From IMG/VR virus record IMGVR_UViG_3300029309_000101, positions 1 through 39,406 of that record: a stretch of DNA of 39,406 nt; one strand, written 5' to 3'. The notes under the pieces are model-generated. The model was not told where the DNA came from. It saw nothing but the letters and a program-made list of their open reading frames with translations, and ran no database searches. Position numbers and translations under genes: made by a program. Below, piece after piece: positions 6,540-13,320 of this stretch; the stretch's first letter is position 1; each line of letters starts with the position of its first letter. Source of the stretch: a virus.

Positions 6540-6743
6540 ATGAATTATAACGAACAGATAAAAACATTAGAAACAGCCATATTACATGGCGGTGGTTTCT
6601 ACAGCAAACTTGCTCACGCTGCACTTTCAGCAGACCCAGATAATCGCGCTTTAATTTTCAAAACTTGGCCACGATTAGAAACTGTCTACGGACCACTTGG
6701 GCCGTTTCAACATAGCACCCCAGATTTGAGGTTAATTAAATGA
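6540..6743 (+). CDS. Small conserved-type early protein
   Basis: 67 aa from ATG 6540 (MNYNEQIKTLETAILHGGGF); the longer upstream frame would run through the hairpin region and is rejected. Contains GGGFYSKLAHAALSADPDN and TWPRLETVYGP, a pattern I associate with short phage proteins of unknown role found near replication genes. It overlaps the exonuclease start by four bases. Confidence 0.55.
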   Translation: MNYNEQIKTLETAILHGGGFYSKLAHAALSADPDNRALIFKTWPRLETVYGPLGPFQHSTPDLRLIK

Positions 6744-7546
6744 TTATCCATGAAGTAAAACCAGTTTCAGTTGATTTTGCTAGTTATCAGGCAGACCCAG
6801 CTTATAGCGCATCTGACTTGAAAAAATTGCTATCACAATGTCCAAAGGCTTTATGGCATAGCAAACATAATGAACTTGCACCGCCAAAGTTACCGACCCC
6901 GGCGATGAAACTAGGGAGCATGATTCACAAAAAAGTTCTCGAGCCTGACGACTTTCATAAAGAGTACGTTGTACTTGAGGAAAAGCGCACTAAAGAGGGC
7001 AAAAAACTTGCCCTTGAGTATGAGCAAAAAGGCTTGACTACTTACACCCCAGCGGACGCAAAAGTTATTGACGATATGACTTTAGCAATCTGCCAGCACC
7101 CCGAAGCTCACGCACTTTTAGATAAAGGTCAATCTGAACAATCTTTTTGGTGGACACATAGTTCAACTGGTCTTGATTGCAAATGTCGTTGCGACAAAAT
7201 CCACAACGATACAATAGTTGATCTTAAAACTTGTGGCGAGGGCGGCGCATCGGCAAAGGCTTTTACATCTTCAATTATGAAATTTATGTATCATGTCCAA
7301 GCCGCGCATTATTTACAAGGTACTGGGGCTGACCGCTTCATCTTTGTAGCAATAGAAAAAGTTTTCCCTTACAACATAGGGGTCTACGAATTAAATAACG
7401 ATTTTATCGACTTAGGTTATGAACTCCAAGAAAAGGCACTTTTTGAAATTTCTGAAGCAAACCAAAGTGGAATCTGGAAAGGTTACACGGACGCTGACGG
7501 AATCCAAACCCTCGAACCACCGCATTGGGCAATCAACAATGACTGA
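6740..7546 (+). CDS. RecE-like PD-(D/E)XK exonuclease
   Basis: 268 aa. It resembles phage exonucleases of the exonuclease VIII / PDDEXK-like DUF3799 group, which digest one strand of double-stranded DNA and hand the single strand to an annealing protein. Visible features: YSASDLKKLLSQCPKALW near residues 22-39 (common N-terminal motif), KLGSMIHKKVLEP with H63, CRCDKIHNDTIVDLKT with D152, D161 and K163, and YHVQAAHYL with Q187. This is the usual order of catalytic elements. It is the first gene of the recombination module, overlapping the next gene by eight bases. Confidence 0.8.
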   Translation: MIIHEVKPVSVDFASYQADPAYSASDLKKLLSQCPKALWHSKHNELAPPKLPTPAMKLGSMIHKKVLEPDDFHKEYVVLEEKRTKEGKKLALEYEQKGLTTYTPADAKVIDDMTLAICQHPEAHALLDKGQSEQSFWWTHSSTGLDCKCRCDKIHNDTIVDLKTCGEGGASAKAFTSSIMKFMYHVQAAHYLQGTGADRFIFVAIEKVFPYNIGVYELNNDFIDLGYELQEKALFEISEANQSGIWKGYTDADGIQTLEPPHWAINND

Positions 7547-8402
7547 AACTATTACTCCAACTTTTTGCGTTGAGCAAATTACTCCTGATTTTGCTGAACG
7601 TGTTTTAGAAACAAAAAACAAAAAAAATAGAACCGTAAAACCGGCTAATTTGAAAAGGCTCATTAGCTCTATTGATAATGGAGAGTGGACCCTAACTAAT
7701 CAGGGTATCGCCTTTGACAAAGACGGTAATTTATTGGACGGTCAACATAGACTTTTAGCGATTGTGAAAACTGGTAAAACATTACCAATTATGGTTGCTA
7801 GAAATATGGACCCGAAAATATTTAATTGTGTAGATACTGGTTCAGCAAGGACCGCAGCAGATGGCCTTTACATTAAAGGTAGCGCAGCATCAAAACATCT
7901 TGCAGCCGGTATCAAGGTTTATCTTTTGTATCATACATACCCAAAGGGTACTTGGCGCAATGTTGTAGTCCCGACTCATGTTGAAATACATAACGAGTAC
8001 GAAAGGCAAAAATCAGATTGGGACAAGATCATACATGAAATGGGTATCTACCATAGAAAGTTTCATTGTTTCAACTTAAGTGTTGGTGTACCTTTCTATA
8101 AATTAGTTTTGGAAAAAAATTATTCAGAGCAAATTTTATCTGACTTTTTTACTCAGTTTTCTGAGGGTACAAATTTAGATATAGATAATCCAATACTTTC
8201 ATTTAGAAATCAAATGATGCAAAAAGGATTTAGAGTTAGAGGCTCTTTTTACCAAAGATACCAGTTGAACGCTTTCATTAGATTATTCAACTACTACATT
8301 AACGGAACCAAAAAAACTAGGTTTATGGCCCCACCATCTGATTTGGCAGATGTTTTATTAATCCAAAACCCAACACTAGAACAAACGGGAGGAAATTTCT
8401 AA
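7539..8402 (+). CDS. DGQHR / ParB-like nuclease-fold protein
   Basis: 287 aa from ATG 7539, which overlaps the exonuclease stop by eight bases. The N-terminal half is ParB/sulfiredoxin-like: NLKRLISSIDNGEWTLTNQG (37-56), KDGNLLDGQHRLLAIVKTGK (61-80) with the DGQHR motif at 67-71, then PIMVARNMDPKIFNCVDTGS. The C-terminal half is helical and unassigned. DGQHR proteins in phages and defence systems are thought to bind DNA or nucleotides, but no role is established. Being coupled between the nuclease and the annealing protein suggests a DNA-processing role. It is the second ParB-fold protein in this genome. Confidence 0.7.
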   Translation: MTETITPTFCVEQITPDFAERVLETKNKKNRTVKPANLKRLISSIDNGEWTLTNQGIAFDKDGNLLDGQHRLLAIVKTGKTLPIMVARNMDPKIFNCVDTGSARTAADGLYIKGSAASKHLAAGIKVYLLYHTYPKGTWRNVVVPTHVEIHNEYERQKSDWDKIIHEMGIYHRKFHCFNLSVGVPFYKLVLEKNYSEQILSDFFTQFSEGTNLDIDNPILSFRNQMMQKGFRVRGSFYQRYQLNAFIRLFNYYINGTKKTRFMAPPSDLADVLLIQNPTLEQTGGNF

Positions 8403-9019
8403 TGAAAAAACCAAACCTAAAAGGTGTTATACAACCCGAGGACGTTTACAAAAAAGGTAAATACAGTTATGTCTCATGGGCTAGGACTTCTGAATACCTT
8501 AACGAACTAGCGCCCGGGTGGGACTTTCATCTTGAATTACCACCTACCGTAGAATCTACCGGGGTAGTTTGGCCTGCACCAAACGGCTCAGGTTATCTCA
8601 TGGGATATTTTACAGACCCGGAGGGAAAGAAAGGCGCAGTTTATCCGTACTCCATTATGGATAACAGAAATGAACCAATACCACTTGCAAAGATTTCAGC
8701 AAGGGACGTAACAGACTCACACCGCCGGGGGTTCTGTTTCTGTGCAGCCAAAGAATTTAACTTAGGCTCAGAACTTTGGACCGGTAACGAAATTATTAAA
8801 GCAAAAGATTCAACACCTACAAAACGTGGTGGTGCAGAACCCAAACAAAACATAGCCGTATTGGCCCGGGACGCTATCGTAAAGTCAACAACTGACCAAC
8901 AATTAGATTCACATTTTAATACGCTTGCAGCAAGGCTAAGCGAGGGGAAAATAAGCCAAGATCAATATAATAAACTTATAGACCTTATCAAAGCTAGGAG
9001 GAAAGCATTAACAGCATGA
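8402..9019 (+). CDS. Single-strand annealing protein, DUF1071/Sak3-like
   Basis: 205 aa, starting on the previous stop (TAATG). The N-terminal domain shows GKYSYVSWARTSEYLNELAP (residues about 18-37), PYSIMDNRNEPIP, and DVTDSHRRGFCFCAAKEFNLG, matching the DUF1071 (Sak3-like) annealing family: an invariant SYVSWA-like opening, a central MD-N segment, and an Asp-x-x-x-Ala/Ser-x-Arg helix. Such proteins anneal complementary single strands behind the phage exonuclease. The C terminus is a separate Lys/Gln-rich helical tail. It forms a recET-type pair with 6740-7546. Confidence 0.7.
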   Translation: MKKPNLKGVIQPEDVYKKGKYSYVSWARTSEYLNELAPGWDFHLELPPTVESTGVVWPAPNGSGYLMGYFTDPEGKKGAVYPYSIMDNRNEPIPLAKISARDVTDSHRRGFCFCAAKEFNLGSELWTGNEIIKAKDSTPTKRGGAEPKQNIAVLARDAIVKSTTDQQLDSHFNTLAARLSEGKISQDQYNKLIDLIKARRKALTA

Positions 9020-9240
9020 ACACCACCGAGACTCAATTTCTAACCACCGAGCAAGTAGCGGAAAGATATGGGCTAAGTCCCGCCACTATCAAAGATTGGA
9101 GGGCAAAAAAATTTGGTCCACCCTACTACACCCTCGAAAGGTACGCGGTTTCTTGGGGTACTCCCCGGGTCCGCTACGACTTACACAAACTTCTCGCATG
9201 GGAAGAATCAAACAACATAACCCCTATTCAAAGTTTTTAA
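9016..9240 (+). CDS. MerR/excisionase-type HTH protein
   Basis: 74 aa. LTTEQVAERYGLSPATIKDWRAKKFGPPYY (residues 9-38) is a helix_turn_helix_17 pattern as in excisionases and small MerR-like regulators, with a second half (VRYDLHKLLAWEES) typical of the family. Its start overlaps the annealing-protein stop as ATGA. Without an integrase it is more likely a transcriptional regulator or DNA architectural protein than an excisionase. Confidence 0.75.
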   Translation: MNTTETQFLTTEQVAERYGLSPATIKDWRAKKFGPPYYTLERYAVSWGTPRVRYDLHKLLAWEESNNITPIQSF

Positions 9241-9245
9241 AAATT

Positions 9246-9575
9246 ATGGCTAACTCCGCTTTCAATGCTCGATTCAGAGTAGTAGACAACAACAGCAGCA
9301 ACCAAAATGCACCCGAGAAAAATTTAATTATTGATTTCGACAAAGAAAATGCAAAAAAAGCTGCAATGTGGTTAATGCAAGAAGTTGATAAAGTTGATGA
9401 AAATAATACAACAATCCGTGTCTATACGGATAAAAGTAGTTATGATGAGGTGCCCGGTTTTTCTCTCTGGGGCGGTATGTGGGGCAACTCCGGTAGGATT
9501 CAACCTCTGGACGGAAACAGAGTCCCCAAAAATCAACCTCGATACGTTGAGAATAATTCTGACATTCCTTTCTAA
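9246..9575 (+). CDS. Possible SSB-like protein with DIPF tail
   Basis: 109 aa from ATG 9246. The last residues, NNSDIPF, reproduce the acidic SSB C-terminal tip (D-D/I-P-F) that recruits replication and repair enzymes. The body has beta-like stretches (RFRVVD, NLIIDFD, TTIRVYTD) and a Gly/Trp-rich loop, so it could be an OB-fold single-strand binding protein, although I cannot show the fold from sequence. Its position at the end of a recombination operon fits. Another reading is an unrelated protein that mimics the SSB tail. Confidence 0.5.
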   Translation: MANSAFNARFRVVDNNSSNQNAPEKNLIIDFDKENAKKAAMWLMQEVDKVDENNTTIRVYTDKSSYDEVPGFSLWGGMWGNSGRIQPLDGNRVPKNQPRYVENNSDIPF

Positions 9576-9577
9576 TT

Positions 9578-9742
9578 ATGTTTGGTGTAATTTTTCCAAA
9601 AAACCCTTATATCGGTCAAATTTTTTATGACCCTGATTTAGAACGAACTTTTGAATACGTTGAAAGAGATCGTTTAGCAGTTATGGTAAATTGTCATAGC
9701 GATTGGTGCGAATGGAAAGACATTACCGAGGAACTAGATTAA
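9578..9742 (+). CDS. Small early protein
   Basis: 54 aa, two bases after the SSB-like gene: MFGVIFPKNPYIGQIFYDPD, then HSDWCEWKDITEELD. The pattern of a short beta hairpin with a Trp-x-x-Trp ending recalls small phage proteins of unknown role. It is the last gene before the operon terminator. Confidence 0.55.
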   Translation: MFGVIFPKNPYIGQIFYDPDLERTFEYVERDRLAVMVNCHSDWCEWKDITEELD

Positions 9743-9769
9743 TCTTTTCCAAACAAAATATATTTAAGG

Positions 9770-9795
9770 CGCTTCATTAGAGGCGTTTTTTTTTT
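9770..9795 (+). terminator. Terminator of the early plus operon
   Basis: CGCTTC (9770-9775), loop ATTA, GAGGCG (9780-9785): six base pairs with one G-U, followed by ten T. A convincing intrinsic terminator 28 bases after the last early gene. It overlaps the end of the convergent gene at 9777-10025. Confidence 0.85.
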
Positions 9796-10025
9796 ATATT
9801 TCTGCGGCGGTCATAATGTATTAGCATTTCTTGTTGAGAACACATTATTTCTAAGGCACTTGCGATAAAGTCAGATTGCTTTGCATTTGTCCGCAAAAGT
9901 TCCTCGGTCATTTTTTTTAATTCATCAATATTTTTTGAAGAATGTATGTCTTTAACTAGGGTTTCAATATAGAACTGGCGTTCTAAACTAGGGCTAGATG
10001 TTAAAACATTGATTAGATTTTTCAT
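9777..10025 (-). CDS. Small helical protein, weakly NblA-like
   Basis: 82 aa. The segment SPSLERQFYIETLVKDIHSS, followed by a second helix about 45 residues long (NIDELKKMTEELLRTNAKQS and onward), resembles the shape of cyanobacterial NblA-type proteins: a Ser/Thr-Leu-Glu-x-x-Phe opening and two helices. NblA directs phycobilisome degradation and is known from some cyanophages. The similarity is partial and from memory; the tail (RRRNIKKKRL) is extra. It starts with an ATGA overlap after the 54-aa gene. Treat as unknown with a hint of a cyanobacterial host. Confidence 0.5.
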   Translation of the reverse strand: MKNLINVLTSSPSLERQFYIETLVKDIHSSKNIDELKKMTEELLRTNAKQSDFIASALEIMCSQQEMLIHYDRRRNIKKKRL

Positions 10026-10186
10026 TGTTCTTTAGGCCATAAATTAATCTCGATATATTCAACGATTTTGTCATCTATTGTATTATCTGTGGATTTAACC
10101 AAGGCTTTTAATAGATCAAGAATTAACTTTTTAACTGCATTAGTTTTGCAGAAAGTTAATAGTATAGGTTTTAAAATACGAATCAT
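10022..10186 (-). CDS. Small amphipathic protein
   Basis: 54 aa from ATG 10186 (MIRILKPILLTFCKTNAVKK); a TTG start at 10210 would add eight residues. The N-terminal half is hydrophobic and basic (possible membrane-associated helix); the end is acidic (NTIDDKIVEYIE). From memory, similar short proteins occur in marine cyanophages without known function. A lysis role is possible but unsupported. First gene of a two-gene minus operon facing a divergent gene at 10254; the 67-base gap between must hold both promoters, for which I see no clear match. Confidence 0.55.
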   Translation of the reverse strand: MIRILKPILLTFCKTNAVKKLILDLLKALVKSTDNTIDDKIVEYIEINLWPKEQ

Positions 10187-10253
10187 GGTAATTAGGGCAG
10201 TACTTCCCAAACATATCGCTTTTTGCTAAATTTAGCCCATACCTCGCAAAACA

Positions 10254-10523
10254 ATGGAAGAACAGGAAGAAAAACAAGGGTTAGGATTTATTGGCAACGC
10301 GGTACAGCTTGTCATACTCGGGTGGTCTTTGGCAGTAATTTCATTTTCATATTTTGGTAATTCTACAAGGCAAATAGATACCACCTTTGCGGCCGGGCTG
10401 TTAAGTGCTGTGATGTCTAACTATGGCCTAAATGTCAAAAAGGCTACGGACAAAAAGAAACTTAATGGTAATGTTAAGATAGTTGACAATTCTGACTCCA
10501 AAGTAGGGGTGTCAAAAAAATGA
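10254..10523 (+). CDS. Small membrane protein, possible holin
   Basis: 89 aa. One clear membrane helix (AVQLVILGWSLAVISFSYF, residues about 17-35) and a weaker second one (IDTTFAAGLLSAVMSNYG), with a charged N terminus (MEEQEEKQ) and a Lys/Asp-rich tail. Size and two-helix layout are compatible with a holin, and it heads a plus-strand unit of membrane or exported proteins, but no endolysin follows. From memory, cyanophages carry similar unassigned membrane proteins. Confidence 0.55.
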   Translation: MEEQEEKQGLGFIGNAVQLVILGWSLAVISFSYFGNSTRQIDTTFAAGLLSAVMSNYGLNVKKATDKKKLNGNVKIVDNSDSKVGVSKK

Positions 10524-11005
10524 AAAAAACTCTAGCAATCTTTTTATTATTTTTTCCTTCAGCGGCCTTTGCTGATATGACATCAACAATTACCAGTTCG
10601 GTAAAAGTAGAAGTTATGAGCGCGGCAACTGCGGCTGATCGTGTAGGAAATAGTTATTCTGTTTCTGGTACAGGTGTTAATACAACTGACGGTACTACCG
10701 CGGGAACTCTTGGCGGTCTTGGTTCTACAACTAACGGCGTTAATGCTTATACAAATATAACGGCAAGTCAGCTAACGAATGGCGAAAGTTTTCAATATAC
10801 AGTCTCATATTTAGAGGGGGACGCAGTTCCTACTTCAGCTCCTACTACAGGGGCCGTTTCTAATTTTTCTGACCTTACATCTACAGCTGCCGGGACAATA
10901 GGCTCAGGGGGTGCGACAATAGACAACCACGTTATTACCATAAGTGGTGGCGACCCCGGTTCTACAATTACTGGCCAATATGTAACTACTTTGAGTGTCG
11001 ATTAA
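10520..11005 (+). CDS. Exported Ser/Thr/Gly-rich protein
   Basis: 161 aa with a textbook signal peptide (MKKTLAIFLLFFPSAAFA, cleavage before Asp-Met). The mature part is almost all Thr, Ser, Gly, Ala and Asn in beta-type stretches (GNSYSVSGTGVNTTDG), like a secreted or surface beta protein. The start overlaps the previous stop as ATGA. Its mid-part resembles that of the next gene (YSVSGTGV versus YTVSGTGI), suggesting paralogues. Function unknown. Confidence 0.65.
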   Translation: MKKTLAIFLLFFPSAAFADMTSTITSSVKVEVMSAATAADRVGNSYSVSGTGVNTTDGTTAGTLGGLGSTTNGVNAYTNITASQLTNGESFQYTVSYLEGDAVPTSAPTTGAVSNFSDLTSTAAGTIGSGGATIDNHVITISGGDPGSTITGQYVTTLSVD

Positions 11006-11011
11006 TGACAA

Positions 11012-11443
11012 ATGAAAAAGTTTTGGTTGTTAATATTTTTTTATGTTTTACCCGCGTATAGTCAGCCAGTCGTCCCAAACTTCGTTACCGGGACAATGTC
11101 AAGCACCACGAATACAACTACAAGCATCACAGAAACGATTACATCAAAGGATTATAAAACTGGTTACGAGTACACCGTGTCGGGTACAGGTATTACAAAT
11201 TCTGGTGGAAATATGTCGCCAAACGCTACAACGGTTAACGGTTCTTCGGGCGGGGTAACTTATACATGGACAGGCGCAGATTTAACAACAAAACCGAACT
11301 GGACTCTAAACGATACGACCTCTGGTGCGGCCTTTCAGTTTTCAGAAAGCTATCATGGGCCCGGTCTACAAAACGTCACTACAATTACCAGACAGATAGA
11401 ATCAGAAAGCGTTGTTACAAGTACCTCTGTGTTCTCGCAATAA
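11012..11443 (+). CDS. Exported Ser/Thr-rich protein, paralogue of upstream gene
   Basis: 143 aa, signal peptide MKKFWLLIFFYVLPAYS followed by a Thr/Ser-rich mature region with GYEYTVSGTGITNSGG and FQFSESYHGPG. The last 14 codons overlap the next gene. If base 11403 were G instead of C, this frame would end at a TGA in 11402-11404, giving a tidy ATGA junction with the next gene, so its C terminus may be recently extended. Function unknown. Confidence 0.65.
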   Translation: MKKFWLLIFFYVLPAYSQPVVPNFVTGTMSSTTNTTTSITETITSKDYKTGYEYTVSGTGITNSGGNMSPNATTVNGSSGGVTYTWTGADLTTKPNWTLNDTTSGAAFQFSESYHGPGLQNVTTITRQIESESVVTSTSVFSQ

Positions 11444-12075
11444 CTTTAAATCCTAGTTCTGTTTTGGCAAATGCAGTAAGTCAAAGCAATAATGGCTCGG
11501 TCACGAATCAGGCAATACAAATGAACCAAGGCAATGTAATAACCAATCATTATGGCGGTGGGATTATTTGTCAGGGGCCACAGCTTGCAATCTCTCCATT
11601 TTCTACTTTTGGGGTAAATTATAGAAAACCTTTCAACCATACTTACGACACGCCTGTATATGACCCAACCGATCTAGTAGGAGATTTTGACGATAATGGC
11701 GACCCTATAGGGGACGGTACGCCAGATAACCCCGGTAAAATTTTGTACTATCAACAAAACTACTCAGGTACAAACAAAGACAGTTATGCACTCAATACAG
11801 GAATCAGCCTTACTTTCACAATCCCATTAGATAGACAGCTACAGAAAGAATGTAAAAACGCCGCCCAAACTCAGATAGCAATACAAGAACAGATATTAAA
11901 AAATAAACAGCTTGATTGGAATATTGCAAGGATAAAAGAATGTGGAAAATTAAAACAGGAGGGTATTTTGATAGCAAAAGACAGCGTATTTTTTAATATT
12001 TGCAAAGATGTCTATTTAGTACCAAAGGCTAATCAGGTATTACCACATACGCACGAAATTAAGACAAAAAAATAA
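11401..12075 (+). CDS. Exported cyanophage-type protein lacking a normal start
   Basis: About 225 codons ending at 12075. The frame begins with a perfect signal peptide, RKRCYKYLCVLAITLNPSSVLA with cleavage before Asn-Ala, but its natural first codon (11401-11403) is ATC. The nearest in-frame ATG (11266) would add 45 residues of out-of-frame-looking sequence from within the previous gene. A single C-to-G at 11403 would restore ATG and a stop for the previous gene. The mature protein has SNNGSVTNQAIQMNQGNVIT, an Asp-rich segment, and a helical Gln/Lys-rich end. From memory, related proteins occur in marine cyanophages. Function unknown. Confidence 0.6.
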   Translation: MRKRCYKYLCVLAITLNPSSVLANAVSQSNNGSVTNQAIQMNQGNVITNHYGGGIICQGPQLAISPFSTFGVNYRKPFNHTYDTPVYDPTDLVGDFDDNGDPIGDGTPDNPGKILYYQQNYSGTNKDSYALNTGISLTFTIPLDRQLQKECKNAAQTQIAIQEQILKNKQLDWNIARIKECGKLKQEGILIAKDSVFFNICKDVYLVPKANQVLPHTHEIKTKK

Positions 12076-12114
12076 GCCTAAGTTGCACCTTAGACTCATT
12101 ATTGTGCAATAGGC
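12064..12114 (-). terminator. Terminator of the late operon
   Basis: GCCTA (12076-12080) plus TTGCAC (12083-12088) pair with GTGCAA (12104-12109) plus TAGGC (12110-12114), with a two-base bulge. Read on the minus strand the hairpin is followed by TTATTTTTTTG. It lies just beyond the last late gene and so ends the long leftward transcript. The hairpin itself could also slow the convergent plus transcript ending at 12075. Confidence 0.75.
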
Positions 12115-12141
12115 TCAAGTCCCTAACCAGAACCAATATTA

Positions 12142-12789
12142 TTATACCTTATCTTTTTTCTTTGTAAGTTTTTTAACGATTTGCTTCACAATGGGTTTGA
12201 CTGCATTAAGTAATAGTGGAGTACTGGCAGCAACCAAGCCAATAACAGCAGTAGATACAATAGTAGAAATTTCTGGAATGAATTGATCTTTGAAAGGGAC
12301 GTTTTCATACAAAGTTATGCACTCAATCCCATCATCGCCCCTTTTATGACCAATAACTCTTTCTAGCCTAGATTCGTTGCGAAAATCTTTAATCCTTTGA
12401 TCTTTAGGACCGGGGCAATCTGGTATTACAATTTTTTCTTTTTCTTTTTTTGGCATTTCTGGCTGTTTTTGCTCCGGTGGTTTCGGTGTATCTGTATTAA
12501 TTTTTTCTTCTTTTTTTTCTTCTACAATCGTCAGTTCTCGAGGGTTGTAATCAATCGGTTTATAAGATGGCAACTCCCCAGTAGGACAACTAAAGTATGC
12601 ACCCCCGGGGTCATCTTCTATTATCGCTGTATTTTTTACTGAACTGTCTCTGTGTGTTTTGACGCACCCCGGTAGATTTATGTTTGGCAAAGGTACGTTT
12701 AGTACTTGATATGGATTACCTTCTATCGTTGGTATTGTATGTAACTGGATTGTTTGGATTTGTGGTATGACAATCTCAGGAACTTCCAT
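12142..12789 (-). CDS. Pro-rich structural-type protein with C-terminal membrane helix
   Basis: 215 aa. N-terminal Pro/Ile-rich part (IPQIQTIQLHTIPTIEG), a Lys/Glu/Pro linker (about 90-122), a conserved-looking block DCPGPKDQRIKDFRNESR and VIGHKRGDDGIECITLYE, then a hydrophobic helix (STIVSTAVIGLVAASTPLLL) and a Lys-rich tail. I recall this arrangement from cyanophages, where its role is unassigned. As the last gene of the late operon it may be a membrane-anchored lysis or virion accessory protein (inference). Confidence 0.65.
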   Translation of the reverse strand: MEVPEIVIPQIQTIQLHTIPTIEGNPYQVLNVPLPNINLPGCVKTHRDSSVKNTAIIEDDPGGAYFSCPTGELPSYKPIDYNPRELTIVEEKKEEKINTDTPKPPEQKQPEMPKKEKEKIVIPDCPGPKDQRIKDFRNESRLERVIGHKRGDDGIECITLYENVPFKDQFIPEISTIVSTAVIGLVAASTPLLLNAVKPIVKQIVKKLTKKKDKV

Positions 12790-13008
12790 CTAATTTTTTG
12801 GCAATGGAAATGGTGCAGTAGTTTTTGGCATTGAGTTTTCTAAAACCTTTGGCATTAATCCTTGAACCTTTCCTAATATTTCATTCATAACCCTAGTTTT
12901 GAACTGTTCTGATGTTACATACCTGTAACCGAAATACGCCGTGCCACTCATTGAAGCTACCATAATGAAAGAAACGATACTCAAAGCGTTTGCTATCTTT
13001 TGAAACAT
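12790..13008 (-). CDS. Small membrane protein of late operon
   Basis: 72 aa from ATG 13008 (MFQKIANALSIVSFIMVASM), with an N-terminal membrane helix and a soluble tail (TSEQFKTRVMNEILGKVQGL, then MPKVLENSMPKTTAPFPLP). The tail repeats Met-Pro-Lys, as I remember in cyanophage homologues. A GTG start at 13095 would add 29 residues but crosses the opposite-strand frame 13007-13138; I prefer the ATG. Its stop directly abuts the next gene's start. Possibly a holin or spanin-like component (inference). Confidence 0.6.
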   Translation of the reverse strand: MFQKIANALSIVSFIMVASMSGTAYFGYRYVTSEQFKTRVMNEILGKVQGLMPKVLENSMPKTTAPFPLPKN

Positions 13009-13138
13009 GATTAAAGTTGCTGTATTAAAAGCACTCGCATTTAGCAGTGTGCTAGTTCTAGTCTGTATTGTAGCTCTGTCTCCCCTGTACGTCACTATGA
13101 GCCTTATGACAAGGCAGATGCAACATAAGACTAATTAA
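13007..13138 (+). CDS. Possible 43-aa membrane protein on the opposite strand
   Basis: MIKVAVLKALAFSSVLVLVC, then IVALSPLYVTM and a basic end. One strong membrane helix behind a Lys-containing N terminus. Its ATG shares the palindrome CATG with the minus-strand start at 13008, and its stop interleaves with the minus-strand stop at 13135, so it exactly fills a gap in the late operon. No Shine-Dalgarno or promoter is evident, so it could be chance. Confidence 0.4.
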   Translation: MIKVAVLKALAFSSVLVLVCIVALSPLYVTMSLMTRQMQHKTN

Positions 13139-13317
13139 TCAGCAGCTTCGGCTGTGTTTCCCTCTGCTACCCATTCTAAATAAGATTGATAATCGCTATT
13201 ACCTTCAGCAAATGGAATAATTCTCACATTATTATCTGTTTGTGTTTTAACTTGATCTACAATTCCTGTGATTGGATTTTTAACTAATTTATAAATTGGA
13301 TTTGTTGGATATGCCAT
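13135..13317 (-). CDS. Small fibre-associated protein
   Basis: 60 aa: MAYPTNPIYKLVKNPITGIV, ending YQSYLEWVAEGNTAEAAD. The ending (Trp-Val-Ala-Glu-Gly-Asn) is typical, as I recall, of short proteins encoded after tail-fibre genes in marine phages, perhaps fibre chaperones or tips. It sits three bases after the fibre gene at 13321-14469. Confidence 0.6.
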   Translation of the reverse strand: MAYPTNPIYKLVKNPITGIVDQVKTQTDNNVRIIPFAEGNSDYQSYLEWVAEGNTAEAAD

Positions 13318-13320
13318 GAT

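Noticed and set aside
9016-9240. Excisionase indicating a temperate phage
   Set aside because: The HTH pattern fits, but there is no integrase, repressor or attachment-site-like structure elsewhere in the genome.
11446-11640. 64-aa minus-strand frame
   Set aside because: It is the complement of the exported protein gene, with no start signal and no minus-strand operon around it.
12790-13095. 101-aa version of the small membrane protein with a GTG start
   Set aside because: The extra 29 residues look unconserved in style, cover the opposite-strand frame, and an ATG at 13008 gives a standard membrane-anchored protein.
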